Shown piece after piece: positions 8,185 through 16,717 of a DNA stretch of 64,000 nt. Where the stretch lies: the NCBI RefSeq assembly GCF_036173125.1, contig NZ_CP108054.1, forward strand, positions 9,493,501 through 9,557,500. The letters run 5' to 3'. Each line of letters starts with the position of its first letter. The stretch's first letter is position 1. The position numbers were made by a program, and so were the translations under genes. Below the pieces are notes generated by a model that saw nothing but the letters and a program-made list of their open reading frames with translations, searched no databases and was not told the DNA's origin. The DNA comes from Streptomyces sp. NBC_00286 (GTDB lineage: Bacteria; Actinomycetota; Actinomycetes; Streptomycetales; Streptomycetaceae).

Positions 8185-8284
8185 ACTTTCCCTGAGGATG
8201 CGAGATGTCTACGGGGCAACAGAAACGGCGCTGTTGGCCGTGCCCGGACTCAGAGAAAGTAGAAGAAAGCCATGACCTCACCAT
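8185..8284 (-). promoter_or_regulatory. Candidate translational attenuator of the ABC-F gene
   Basis: In the transcript, ACUUUCUC (complement of 8253-8260, the last sense codons of the leader ORF) can form eight consecutive pairs, one of them G-U, with GGGAAAGU (complement of 8185-8192), which contains the ABC-F ribosome binding site. Between them lies a second possible stem, CAACAG with CUGUUG, around an 8-base loop (8217-8236). A ribosome stalled on the leader would free the ribosome binding site. This is a structural inference from base pairing only. Confidence 0.5.
8250..8273 (-). CDS. Putative 7-aa leader peptide MAFFYFL
   Basis: ATG at 8273 is followed by GCT TTC TTC TAC TTT CTC TGA, ending 68 bases before the ABC-F start. 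A GGUGAGG sequence just upstream (8277-8283) can serve as a ribosome binding site. Short hydrophobic or aromatic leader peptides ahead of ABC-F, erm and similar resistance genes are known to stall ribosomes when the drug is bound. Here the aromatic run FFYF and the overlap with the anti-ribosome-binding-site strand support that role. There is no independent evidence of translation. Confidence 0.5.
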   Translation of the reverse strand: MAFFYFL

Positions 8285-8369
8285 AACAAGACGGCACGTC
8301 TCGTTCCACCTCGCGTGCGTCGCGAAGTCCGTGACCTATGCCACCCGCCCAGGGGAGGGTGGCTGTCCC

Positions 8370-9218
8370 TCACTCGCGCACCGCCCCCTTCGTGGCGTCG
8401 GCGATGAAGTTGCGGGCGAACAGGGAGAACACCAGCACCAGCGGCAGTACGGCGAGCAGTACGCCGGCCATGACCATGGCGTAGTCCTGGCGGCCGTGCG
8501 AGACGTTGAGCTGGGAGAGGGCGACTTGCAGGGTCACCCGGTCCGGGTTGACCAGGGCGACGAGCGGCCAGACGTAGTCGTTCCACGCGGCGACGAAGGT
8601 GTAGATGCCGAGGAAGGCGAGCCCCGGCCGTACGGCCGGCAATCCGACGTGCCAGTACTGCCGGAAGAAGCCGCAGCCGTCCATGCGGGCGGCGTCGATG
8701 AGTTCGTCGTGAATGGCGCCGATCATGTACTGACGCATCCAGAAGATTCCGAAGGCATTCGCTGTCGCCGGGAAGACGACGGCCTTGAGTGATCCCAGCC
8801 AGCCCAGTTCCGCCATGATGAGGTACTGGGGAATGATCGCGAGCTGGAGCGGCAGCATGAAGATGGCCATCAGCATACCGAACAGCACACGTCTGCCGGG
8901 GAATTCGTATTTGGCGAACGCGAACGCAGCCAGCGAGTCGAGAAGCAGGACGAGCGCCGTCGTACTCACGGCCACGATGACCGTGTTGAACATCGCCCCG
9001 AAGAAATCGATGCTGTCCAGCAAGCGCTGGATGTTGTCGAACAGATGAGGCCCGAAGGTGAGCTTCGGCGGGTATTTGGAGATGTCCTGCGTCGTGTTGG
9101 TCGCCATCACGATGGTCCAGTAGAACGGGAACATCGAGACCAGGACCCCGACCAACAGGATCGCGTGGAGGAGCATTCCTCTGGCGGTCCGCGGCCGGCG
9201 GACTTTGAGCGCCTTCAC
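8370..9218 (-). CDS. Carbohydrate ABC transporter permease (MalG type)
   Basis: 282 aa from GTG 9218; AAGGAG at 9225-9230 gives a 6-base spacing and the product then starts with KALKVRRPRT. It has about six membrane segments and the binding-protein-dependent permease loop EAA motif, here DAARMDGCGFFRQYWHVGLP, which docks to the ATPase. The MalG-like half of a CUT1 sugar importer fits its position. Its start overlaps the stop of the upstream permease by 4 bases (GTGA), indicating translational coupling. No ATPase gene is in the operon; such importers in Streptomyces usually borrow a shared MsiK-type ATPase encoded elsewhere. Confidence 0.9.
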   Translation of the reverse strand: MKALKVRRPRTARGMLLHAILLVGVLVSMFPFYWTIVMATNTTQDISKYPPKLTFGPHLFDNIQRLLDSIDFFGAMFNTVIVAVSTTALVLLLDSLAAFAFAKYEFPGRRVLFGMLMAIFMLPLQLAIIPQYLIMAELGWLGSLKAVVFPATANAFGIFWMRQYMIGAIHDELIDAARMDGCGFFRQYWHVGLPAVRPGLAFLGIYTFVAAWNDYVWPLVALVNPDRVTLQVALSQLNVSHGRQDYAMVMAGVLLAVLPLVLVFSLFARNFIADATKGAVRE

Positions 9219-10213
9219 CCCTTTCTCCTTCCTTGGACAAGTCGCCAGTTGATGGCCACGAACAGCAGGATGACCAGGAAGAACGCCCAGACGATCGCGG
9301 CGGCGTAACCGAAGTTGTTGTTGTCGAAAGCCTGGTGGTAGAAGTACAGAAGCGTGGTCAGTCCGGCTTGTCCCGGACCGCCGGAATTCGGATTGTTGGC
9401 CGCGTTGCTGCCGAACAGAACCTGAGGCTCCGTAAAACTCTGCAGGCCGTTGACCGTCGAGATGATCACCGTGAACAGAATGATCGGGCGCATCATCGGG
9501 ACGGTGATCGAGAAGAAGGTCCGTACCGGCCCCGCGCCGTCGAGCTTGGCGGCCTCGTAGACATCCGAGGGAATCGCCTGCAGACCGGCCAGGTAAATGA
9601 TCATGTTGTAGCCGGTCCACTGCCAGGTCATCAGCATGGCGATGACCGCTTTGATCGTCCACTCGTTGTTCAGCCAGGGGACCGACGGCACATTCACCGC
9701 CTGCAATGCCGCGTTGACGACGCCGTACCGGTCGCTGAAGGCCGAGAAGAAGAAGATGGAGACCGCGACCACAGAAGTGACGTTCGGGACGAAATAGGCA
9801 ACGCGGTAGAAGCTCGTGAGGCGGCGCGTGGAATTCAGCATGGTGGCCAGCACCAGTGCCATGAACAGCATGGGGAATGTGGAGAACACCCAGATCACCA
9901 GGGTGTTCCGCAGCGCCAGCCAGAAGGTGGGGTCCTCGAACAGGAAGCGGAACTGCTCAAGCCCGACGTAGCTCATCTCGCCGATGCCGTCCCAGCGTTG
10001 GAACGCCAGGTACAGCGAATAGATCATCGGGAAGAACAGGAAGGTCAGGAACAGCAGGAAGAACGGCGACACCGCCACGTACTGCGGCCAGAAGGACAGA
10101 AGCCGCCGCGGCCCCCGGCGCCGCCGCGGCCGTCCGGAACTCCGGTCGGTGCGGCGGTGCTTCTGAGGAACCTGGGGTGCTGCGGCGGGCCCGGCCGTGG
10201 GGGGTGCTGCCAC
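9215..10213 (-). CDS. Carbohydrate ABC transporter permease (MalF type)
   Basis: 332 aa. A Pro/Arg-rich cytoplasmic N-terminus of about 40 residues precedes six predicted membrane helices. The coupling loop reads YEAAKLDGAGPVRTFFSITVP, the EAA motif of MalF-type permeases. The GTG start at 10213 follows the stop of the binding-protein gene after a single base, so the three genes form a tight operon. The ribosome binding site is weak, in keeping with coupled translation. It should pair with the 8370-9218 permease to form the membrane channel for a sugar or oligosaccharide; the ligand is unknown. Confidence 0.9.
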   Translation of the reverse strand: MAAPPTAGPAAAPQVPQKHRRTDRSSGRPRRRRGPRRLLSFWPQYVAVSPFFLLFLTFLFFPMIYSLYLAFQRWDGIGEMSYVGLEQFRFLFEDPTFWLALRNTLVIWVFSTFPMLFMALVLATMLNSTRRLTSFYRVAYFVPNVTSVVAVSIFFFSAFSDRYGVVNAALQAVNVPSVPWLNNEWTIKAVIAMLMTWQWTGYNMIIYLAGLQAIPSDVYEAAKLDGAGPVRTFFSITVPMMRPIILFTVIISTVNGLQSFTEPQVLFGSNAANNPNSGGPGQAGLTTLLYFYHQAFDNNNFGYAAAIVWAFFLVILLFVAINWRLVQGRRKG

Positions 10214-10214
10214 T

Positions 10215-11492
10215 TCAGCTCACGCCCTGCTGCTTGCCGATCTGCTTGGCCTGCTCGACGGCGTCCTTCCAGGCGTCGTCCGGCTTCTTGCCTTTCGACT
10301 CGATGCTGGTCAGCTCGTTGTAGAACGGCACGGCCACCGCCGCGTTCGCCGGAGCCTCGTAGAAGGCCGGCACCTTCTCGGCGGCCGGGCCGAACACCTC
10401 GATCGTCTTCTGACCGCCGAAGAACGGGTCGCCTTCGGTCAGGGCGGGCAGCTCGTAGGCGGCCGGGGCGGAGGGGAACAGCGCCGCGTCCTGGAAGCCA
10501 CGGCCCTGGTTCTCTGGGCTGAGCAGCCACTTGATGATCTCGAAGGCGACTTCCGGGTTGCGGCACTCCTTGGGCAGGGCCAGGAAGGAGCCGCCCATGT
10601 TGGAGGGCCCGCCGGGCAGCGGAGCGACCCGCCATTTGCCCGCGGTGTCCGGCGCCATGTCCTTGACGTCCAGCGCCATCCAGGCGGCCCCCAGCTGGGT
10701 GGCCACGGACCCGTCGGCCACGGCGGCTTTCAGACTCTCGTCGTTGATCTTGGCGTCGGCGCCGGATTCGTAGAGCTTCACGGCGAGGTCCCAGCACGTG
10801 CGGACGTGGTCCTGGTCGCCGATGAACTTGTTGTCCTCGTCGATCATGCGCTTGCTGCCCTGACCGAGGGACATGTCGAAGACGGCCGTCATGTTGTTGA
10901 GCAGAAACGCCTTGGGGTACGCCTTCTGGATCTCGGCTCCGATCGCGAAGTAGTCCTCCCAAGTGGCTATCTCCGCGGCCACCTTGGCCGGGTCCGTGGG
11001 CAGTCCGGCCTTCGCGAACATGTCCTCGCGGTAGTACATCGCGGTCGGACCGATGTCGATCGGGAAGCCGATCTGCTTGCCGTCCTGGGTCTGTCCCTGC
11101 TTCAGCTTCCAGTCCAGGTATTCCGAGGCGATCTTGTCGGCGCCCAGGGTGTTGAGGTCGATGAACCGGCTTGCGTTGGGCAGGAAGGAGGCGATGTCCT
11201 CGCCCTTGATCCCGGTGATGTCCGGTACGAAGCTGCGGCCGTTCATCGTGGTGAGCAGCTTCTGCTTGAAGGTGCCGCCGATGATCGAGGACTTCAGCGT
11301 CACGTCCGTGAACTGCTTCTTGGCGTCCGCCACGACCTTGTCGCTGAGGCCACCGCCCCAGTACCACAGGGTCAGTTCCTTGCCGTCCTTCGTACCGCTG
11401 CTGCTGTCCGAGCCCCCGCACGCTGCGGTGACTCCGGCGCCCGCCGCGACGAGCAGCGCCGTCTGGACGAACCGTCTACGGGACAGATCCAC
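10215..11492 (-). CDS. Sugar-binding lipoprotein of an ABC transporter
   Basis: 425 aa from GTG 11492, with AGGAG at a 7-base spacing. The signal peptide starts SRRRFVQTALLVAAG and ends in the lipobox TAAC. The twin Arg followed by a hydrophobic stretch suggests possible Tat export. The mature protein is an extracellular solute-binding protein family 1 member (LTLWYWGGG, LPGGPSNMGGSFLALPK, AFEIIKWLLSPENQGR). It should catch a carbohydrate outside the membrane and hand it to the two permeases encoded directly downstream. Family 1 proteins bind oligosaccharides, sugar alcohols or glycerol phosphate; the sequence does not choose between them. Confidence 0.9.
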   Translation of the reverse strand: MDLSRRRFVQTALLVAAGAGVTAACGGSDSSSGTKDGKELTLWYWGGGLSDKVVADAKKQFTDVTLKSSIIGGTFKQKLLTTMNGRSFVPDITGIKGEDIASFLPNASRFIDLNTLGADKIASEYLDWKLKQGQTQDGKQIGFPIDIGPTAMYYREDMFAKAGLPTDPAKVAAEIATWEDYFAIGAEIQKAYPKAFLLNNMTAVFDMSLGQGSKRMIDEDNKFIGDQDHVRTCWDLAVKLYESGADAKINDESLKAAVADGSVATQLGAAWMALDVKDMAPDTAGKWRVAPLPGGPSNMGGSFLALPKECRNPEVAFEIIKWLLSPENQGRGFQDAALFPSAPAAYELPALTEGDPFFGGQKTIEVFGPAAEKVPAFYEAPANAAVAVPFYNELTSIESKGKKPDDAWKDAVEQAKQIGKQQGVS

Positions 11493-11883
11493 TTTCGTTC
11501 TCCTACTGTTCGACGTGATCGGTGACCGCGGGTGCTTCACCCGGGCACCGGGCTGCGCCAGTTCGTAGGGCAGAGCTGCCTGGTCGCAGGGCCCGAGACA
11601 TAAGCGCTCCCCTCCCCCTGAGCCGTCGACAGCGAATGGCGGCATGGTGCGTTATTGCTCAGGAAGTACCGGTGCAGTGATGACACCTGCTCGAATTACG
11701 CAGAAGCTTGCACCTGGTGCGCAGATCTGGCAAGACTTCATCGCGATCCTGCGCGAGTTTGATTGAACTTGGAGGGTGGCGTGATCTGTACGGCTCCTGC
11801 CCGGCGCCGTGAATTGATCTTGCGAGCGCCGCGCTCACCAGCGGAATCCGTCCGGACGGTGGCGCTGAACCACCGCCTCGGGG
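11493..11883. other. Promoter region of the sugar ABC operon
   Basis: About 390 bases between the DeoR gene and the binding-protein gene, both on the minus strand. Two related short motifs, GCAGAAGCTTGCA (11700-11712) and GCAGATCTGGCA (11721-11732), lie 21 bases apart. They loosely resemble GCAGAGATTTTTGCA upstream of the DeoR gene. They could be regulator half-sites, but the similarity is weak. No gene was seen. Confidence 0.35.
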
Positions 11884-12645
11884 TCACGTCCGTACGACGG
11901 TGACGCCGGCTTCCTGAAGCGTCGCGCAGGTCGCGGCGTCCGCCGCGGTGTTGGTCACGACCACATCGAGTTCCCTCGGCCCGCAGACCTGGGCCATGCC
12001 CGTGCCCGGGAACTTCCGCTCGTCGGCGAGGAGTACGACCTGTTCACTGGCGGCGATCATGGAGCGCTTGACGGGCACCTCGATGACGGTGGTGTCCATG
12101 ACCTGGCCGCCTGGGCGGACCCCGCTCGTGCCGAGGAACAGCCAGTCGGCGTGCAACTGTCGCAGATTGTCCTCGGTGAGAAAGCCGACCAACGAGCGGT
12201 ACTCGCGTCGCACCATTCCGCCGAGGAGCACCAGGGCGATGCTCTCCTCGTTCGCGAGTTCCTCGTACACCACCAGGTTGCTGGTGATCACGGTCAGTTG
12301 ACGGCCGCGCAACTGCCGGGCCAGCCGATAGGCGGTCGTTCCGATGTCGAGCAGGACCGACTGACCGTCCTCGATCATGGCGGCGGCCCGCACCGCTATC
12401 GCGTCCTTCTCGGCCACGCCCACCTCGACGACCTCTGCGAACGGCTGATCGCCCTGCTGGTCACCCTCCCCGATGACCGCTCCTCCGTGGACGCGGGTGA
12501 GGAGCCCGTCCTCTTCCAGCCGGACCAGGTCGCGCCGGACGGTCGCGGCGCTCACGCCCAGTTGCCCGCAGAGATCGGTCACCGAGGCGGGGCCGCCCGA
12601 GCGCAGAGCTCGCAGGATCAGTTGATGTCTTCGCTCAGCCAGCAC
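11884..12645 (-). CDS. DeoR/GlpR-type transcriptional regulator
   Basis: 253 aa if started at GTG 12645 (LAERRHQLILRALRSGG, the usual family start); the frame is open to a TTG at 12666. An N-terminal winged helix (ASVTDLCGQLGVSAATVRRDL, with RVHGGAV right after the wing) is followed by a DeoRC sugar-phosphate sensor domain containing DIGTTAYRLARQL, VITSNLVVYEEL and FLGTSGVRPGG. Proteins of this type usually repress sugar operons and are released by a phosphorylated sugar. Being directly upstream of, and co-directional with, the ABC sugar importer, it is the likely regulator of that operon and of itself. Confidence 0.85.
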   Translation of the reverse strand: MLAERRHQLILRALRSGGPASVTDLCGQLGVSAATVRRDLVRLEEDGLLTRVHGGAVIGEGDQQGDQPFAEVVEVGVAEKDAIAVRAAAMIEDGQSVLLDIGTTAYRLARQLRGRQLTVITSNLVVYEELANEESIALVLLGGMVRREYRSLVGFLTEDNLRQLHADWLFLGTSGVRPGGQVMDTTVIEVPVKRSMIAASEQVVLLADERKFPGTGMAQVCGPRELDVVVTNTAADAATCATLQEAGVTVVRT

Positions 12646-12690
12646 GCGGTAGACAGTACTCGTCAAAGGCGATCAGATCTATGCGCGCTC

Positions 12691-12725
12691 TTGCAGAGAT
12701 TTTTGCATTCTCTACGTATGCAATC
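12691..12725. promoter_or_regulatory. Candidate operator upstream of the DeoR-type gene
   Basis: The region holds TTGCAGAGA, TTGCAT and ATGCAA motifs in inverted arrangement: TGCAGAGA at 12692-12699, then TCTCT at 12709-12713 and TATGCAA at 12717-12723. It is A/T-rich against a GC-rich background and lies 45-80 bases from the regulator start, between divergent genes. A regulator site is a reasonable reading. Confidence 0.4.
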
Positions 12726-12834
12726 AAGCCACGATGATCGACTTGCGCGACCTCCGACGCCTCCCCGGCCGATCTCTCGCCTTCCGTGTCGCAGGGGCTG
12801 TACCAAAGGGCCATGGCCTGGTCACACTGGCAGC

Positions 12835-13692
12835 GTGGACGTGGATCACAAGCGCGACCCCGGACTCTTCGGCCCCGACTCGATCACCTGGCAACTGCAC
12901 AGCGACCCGATGATGTGGGTCGCCGGCATCCGCGCGCTCTACCTCCAGGCCCTGCACCCGCGCGCGGTACGCGGCGTCATGCAGAACTCCGACTTCCGCA
13001 AGGACGCCTGGGGTCGCCTCATGCGCACGGCCAACTTCGTCGGCACGACGACGTACGGCACCACGGAGGCGGCCGAGAAGGCGGGCGCCCGGGTCCGGAA
13101 GATCCACGCCATGCTCACCGCCACGGACCCCGACACGGGGGAGCGCTACCGGATCGACGAACCCGAGCTGCTGCTCTGGGTGCACTGCGCCGAGATCGAC
13201 TCCTACCTCGATGTCGCCCGCCGCTCCGGCATCCGCCTCACGGAAGCGCAGGCCGACCGCTATATCGGCGAACACCGCGAGAGTGCCCGCCTGGTGGGCC
13301 TCGACCCCGTGGACGTACCCGCTGACCAGGCCCAACTCGCCGCGTACTTCGAGAAGATACGGCCCGAGCTGGCCGCCGGAGAGGACGCACGGGACGTCGA
13401 GGACTTCCTGCGCCGGCCGCCGACACCCGCCCTGCTCGTCCCGGCGCGCGAACTGGTGTGGCGGGGCGTGGCGGAAGTCGCGTACGCCTCACTGCCGCCG
13501 TACGCCCATGAGCTGTATGGACGATCCGCACCCTCGCGCGAGGCCGTGAACCTTCAACTGCGTTTCACCGGCACCATGCTGCGCAGGATTCCCGCACGTG
13601 TGCGCTGGCAACTCCCGCCCAAGCACATTATCCGCGCCATGTCACGGCTCGGCCCCGGCTCCCGGCCTGCCCCGTTCAAACTCGGACGGTAG
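12835..13692 (+). CDS. DUF2236 (MpaB/Lcp-like) oxygenase-family protein
   Basis: 285 aa from GTG 12835; GTG 12841 is equally possible and neither has a good ribosome binding site. The N-terminal LFGPDSITWQLHSDPMMWVAG and the HPRAVRGV and WVHCAEIDSYL blocks are typical of the DUF2236 group, which includes the latex-clearing oxygenase Lcp and the mycophenolate-pathway enzyme MpaB. His residues in those blocks bind haem in Lcp. There is no signal peptide, so it is probably cytosolic. Most Streptomyces copies have no known substrate. It is transcribed divergently from the DeoR gene. Confidence 0.8.
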   Translation: MDVDHKRDPGLFGPDSITWQLHSDPMMWVAGIRALYLQALHPRAVRGVMQNSDFRKDAWGRLMRTANFVGTTTYGTTEAAEKAGARVRKIHAMLTATDPDTGERYRIDEPELLLWVHCAEIDSYLDVARRSGIRLTEAQADRYIGEHRESARLVGLDPVDVPADQAQLAAYFEKIRPELAAGEDARDVEDFLRRPPTPALLVPARELVWRGVAEVAYASLPPYAHELYGRSAPSREAVNLQLRFTGTMLRRIPARVRWQLPPKHIIRAMSRLGPGSRPAPFKLGR

Positions 13693-13748
13693 CTCGCCAT
13701 ACTGGACGGGCCAGGGGAGGGCACACGCGACGGGGGCGGGCGGCAGAG

Positions 13749-16046
13749 ATGGGGGAGACCAGGCTGATCCAGGGCCGGTACCGGCTGCTCGACCTGATCG
13801 GTCGCGGTGGCATGGGGGAGGTGTGGCGTGCGCGCGACGAGTCGCTGGGCAGACAGGTCGCCGTCAAGTGCCTCAAACCACTGGGCCACCATCACGACCA
13901 GTCCTTCACCCGCGTCCTGAGGGAACGCTTCCGGCGCGAGGCCCGTGTGGCCGCCGCCCTCCAGCACCGCGGGGTGACCGTCGTCCACGACTTCGGCGAG
14001 TCCGACGGCGTGCTCTATCTCGTCATGGAGCTGCTGGACGGGCGGAACCTCAGCCAGCTCCTGGAGGACAACAAGCATCATCCGCTGCCGGTCGCCGACG
14101 TCGTGGAGATCGCCGACCAGGTGTCCGCCGCGCTCGCCTACACCCACCAACAGGGCATCGTGCACCGCGACTTGAAGCCCGCGAACATCATGCGGCTCAC
14201 CGACGGCACGGTGAAGATCTGCGACTTCGGCATAGCTCGCCTCGGCCACGACATCGGTTTCACTGCCCGACTGACTGGTACGGGCATCGCGATGGGCACC
14301 CCGCACTACATGTCGCCCGAGCAGATCAGCGGCGTGACCGTCGACGAGCGCAGCGATCTCTACTCGTTCGGGTGTGTGCTGTACGAGATCGCCACCGGGG
14401 CGCCGCCGTTCGACCTCGACGACGCCTGGGCCGTACTCGTCGGACACCGGGACACGCCTCCCGAGCCGCCGCGGCGCCACCGGGCCGATCTCCCCGAGTA
14501 CGTCGAGGAGATCATCCTCGACCTGCTGGCCAAGGAGCCTGAGCAACGGCCGAGCGACGCCCGGGAGTTGAGTCACCGGATCAGTGCGGCTCGTACGACT
14601 CCGGTGTATGTGCCGACCGTGGTGTCGCCTCCTGTGCGCCGGCAGGCGCCGGAGCCGGAGCCGGATGCGGCTGCGGCTGCCGCTGCCGCTGCCGCTGCGG
14701 CTGGGGCTGCGGCTGGGGGTGCTGCTCGCGAACCGCGGTTGCCGTCCTGGACCCGTGGCATGACCACCGGTCACAAGGCGGCAGGCGCGGGGCCGCGGAG
14801 CACACCGCCGGACGCTGCGGCGGGACTGACCGGCGAGTGGATCGCCCGTACGGACAGCCGATTCGCGCCGGAGCCTGTCCAGGCAGAACGGCCTACTCCC
14901 TCACCGGAGTTGATCAGCACCCTCACCGGTCGGCACAACGCGGGCCTGAGCCTTGGGCGCCTCGGCCGCTGGGCGGAGGCCGGTGAGGTGCACCGCGCGG
15001 TCGCCGCCGAACGCGAGCACGCGCTCGGGCCGGACCATCCCGATACCCTCGCCAGCCGGTACGAGGTCGCCTTCACCCTCAGCCGTACCGGGCGCCCCGC
15101 CGACGCGTTGCGCGAGTACACGCGTGTGGCCGAGTCCAGGGAGCGGGTGCTTGGGCCGGATCATCCGGACACGCTGGCGGCGCGGCAGGAGATGGCTTAC
15201 GTGCTGGGGCAGTTGGGTCGGCACTTTGAGGCGCATCAGGTGTACACGTCGGTGCTTGCGGTCCGGGAGCGCGCCATGGGGCCCGACCATCCCGACACGT
15301 TGCGCTGCCGCCACAATCTGGCCTTCAACCTCAGCCGGCTTGGGCGGCTGGAGGATTCGTACCGTATGGCCGTGGATGTGGCCGCGGCCCGTGGACGGGT
15401 GCTCGGCGCGAACCATCCCGACACCCTCGTCACCCGGTATGAAGTGGCTTACGCGCTCGGTCAGTTGGGACGCTGGCCGGAGGCGCTCCAGACCTACCAG
15501 GAGGTCGCCGAGGCCCGGGCCGCGGCTCTCGGGCCCGACCACCCCGACACGCTCGCCGCGCGCTACGAGGTCGGTATCAGCCTTGGCCGGCTCGGGCGCA
15601 GCGCCCAGGCGCTGACGCTGTACGGCGACCTGATCGACGACCGCACCCGCGTCCACGGGGCGGCCCACCCCGAGACGCTGCGCGCCCGGCACGGCCTCTG
15701 CGTCAACCTCGGCCGGCTGGGGCGCTGGGAGGAGGCGCTGGCCGAGTCGCGCGACGTGTGCGCCATCCGTGAGCGCGTCCTCGGACCGGATCACCCGGAC
15801 ACGCTGGTCAGCCGCCGCGAGGTCGCCGTCGGGCTGGGCTGGCTCGGGCGCTGGGGGGACGCGCTGGTGGAGTACCGGCGGGTCGCCGCGGCGCGCGAGC
15901 AGGTGCTTGGTGCGGATCACCCCGATGCGCTGGCCAGTCGCAATGACGAGGCGCATTGCCTGGAGCAGTTGGGGCGGGGTGCGGAGGCGGTGGAGTTGTA
16001 CCGGCGGGTGGCGTCGCTTCGGCAGCGGCGTGCCTCTGGCGGTTGA
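13749..16046 (+). CDS. Ser/Thr protein kinase with C-terminal TPR repeats
   Basis: 765 aa. The kinase domain (about 8-280) is complete: GRGGMGEVW, VAVKCLK (ATP-binding Lys), HRDLKPANIM, DFG, GTPHYMSPEQ and DERSDLYSFG. There is no membrane segment, unlike PknB-type sensors. A linker with a long Ala run (coded by mixed GCT, GCG and GCC codons, about 14667-14727) leads to eight TPR-like repeats of about 42 residues. Each carries a version of LGPDHPDTLASRYEVA; six are close to consensus and two have HPET or HPDA. TPR arms usually bind partner proteins, so this is likely a cytosolic kinase whose substrates are picked by its repeats. The start lies 56 bases after the DUF2236 stop. Confidence 0.9.
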   Translation: MGETRLIQGRYRLLDLIGRGGMGEVWRARDESLGRQVAVKCLKPLGHHHDQSFTRVLRERFRREARVAAALQHRGVTVVHDFGESDGVLYLVMELLDGRNLSQLLEDNKHHPLPVADVVEIADQVSAALAYTHQQGIVHRDLKPANIMRLTDGTVKICDFGIARLGHDIGFTARLTGTGIAMGTPHYMSPEQISGVTVDERSDLYSFGCVLYEIATGAPPFDLDDAWAVLVGHRDTPPEPPRRHRADLPEYVEEIILDLLAKEPEQRPSDARELSHRISAARTTPVYVPTVVSPPVRRQAPEPEPDAAAAAAAAAAAAGAAAGGAAREPRLPSWTRGMTTGHKAAGAGPRSTPPDAAAGLTGEWIARTDSRFAPEPVQAERPTPSPELISTLTGRHNAGLSLGRLGRWAEAGEVHRAVAAEREHALGPDHPDTLASRYEVAFTLSRTGRPADALREYTRVAESRERVLGPDHPDTLAARQEMAYVLGQLGRHFEAHQVYTSVLAVRERAMGPDHPDTLRCRHNLAFNLSRLGRLEDSYRMAVDVAAARGRVLGANHPDTLVTRYEVAYALGQLGRWPEALQTYQEVAEARAAALGPDHPDTLAARYEVGISLGRLGRSAQALTLYGDLIDDRTRVHGAAHPETLRARHGLCVNLGRLGRWEEALAESRDVCAIRERVLGPDHPDTLVSRREVAVGLGWLGRWGDALVEYRRVAAAREQVLGADHPDALASRNDEAHCLEQLGRGAEAVELYRRVASLRQRRASGG

Positions 16047-16055
16047 GGCGGTTTC

Positions 16056-16679
16056 TTTCCCCAGCCCCGCCCCTTCCCGAAACCCCGCCAGGGGGTGGCG
16101 AGTGACACTGCGTGTCGCGGCTGCGGGTGCGTTGTGGTTGCTCGCGCAGTTCCCCGCGCCCCTTGGGTGGTTGCTGGGTGCGGGGCCGTGGTCCGGTGCG
16201 TCAGCCCGTCGCCAACAGGGCATACGGCCCCGTGCTGACACAGGGCGCAGGTATGCCCAGACCGAAGCTAAGCGACGGGCATACGACGCACCGGCCCACG
16301 TCCCCTCCCACCGGAGGGAAGCTGCCGGTAGTCGGGGGTCCAGGCTTTTCCGCGCGGGCGGGTACGGGGGCTCGGGCCCCTTCCGGGTCGCGGGCGGTAC
16401 GGGCGCGGGCCCATTCGGGCCGCGGGCTGGTTCGTGGCGCGGGCCCCTTCCGGGGCGGGGGCCTTTTCGGTTCGCTTGCTCTTCGGGGTGCGGGCAGTCG
16501 CAGGTTTTTTAGGGCGCGGGGAACTGCGCGACCAGCCACAACGAACCCGCAGCCGCGACACAACATGTCACCCACCACCCCGGTAGGCACCCACCCACCC
16601 GCCGTAGGCGCCCCACCCAGCCGGAGGCAGGGGGCCTGGGGCGCAGCCCCAGTTTCGGGAAGGGGCGGGGCTGGGGAAA
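16056..16679. repeat. Composite inverted repeat made of two Streptomyces intergenic repeats
   Basis: An outer pair of 28-bp arms, 16056-16083 and 16652-16679, is a perfect inverted match. An inner pair, 16113-16161 and 16512-16560, matches over 49 bp with 3 mismatches. The inner arms contain GTCGCGCAGTTCCCCGCG or its complement, a motif widely seen in Streptomyces intergenic DNA as a palindrome. Between the arms, 16163-16511 holds GC-rich imperfect repeats with GGGCCCCTTCCGG-type units and no convincing gene. The kinase and the flavoprotein genes on either side point the same way. Confidence 0.85.
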
Positions 16680-16717
16680 AGGAACCCCCCAAGCGCACCG
16701 CCGCCTGCCGCGTATCT

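Noticed and set aside
8221..8245. Intrinsic terminator in the ABC-F leader
   Set aside because: Stems exist but no U-tract follows, so translational rather than transcriptional attenuation is proposed.
14667..14727. GCT/GCG run considered as a regulatory microsatellite
   Set aside because: It lies within the kinase gene and codes the Ala linker; noted with that gene instead.
14901..16241. Minus-strand frame opposite the kinase TPR repeats
   Set aside because: It mirrors the repeated codons of the TPR array and has no independent domain.
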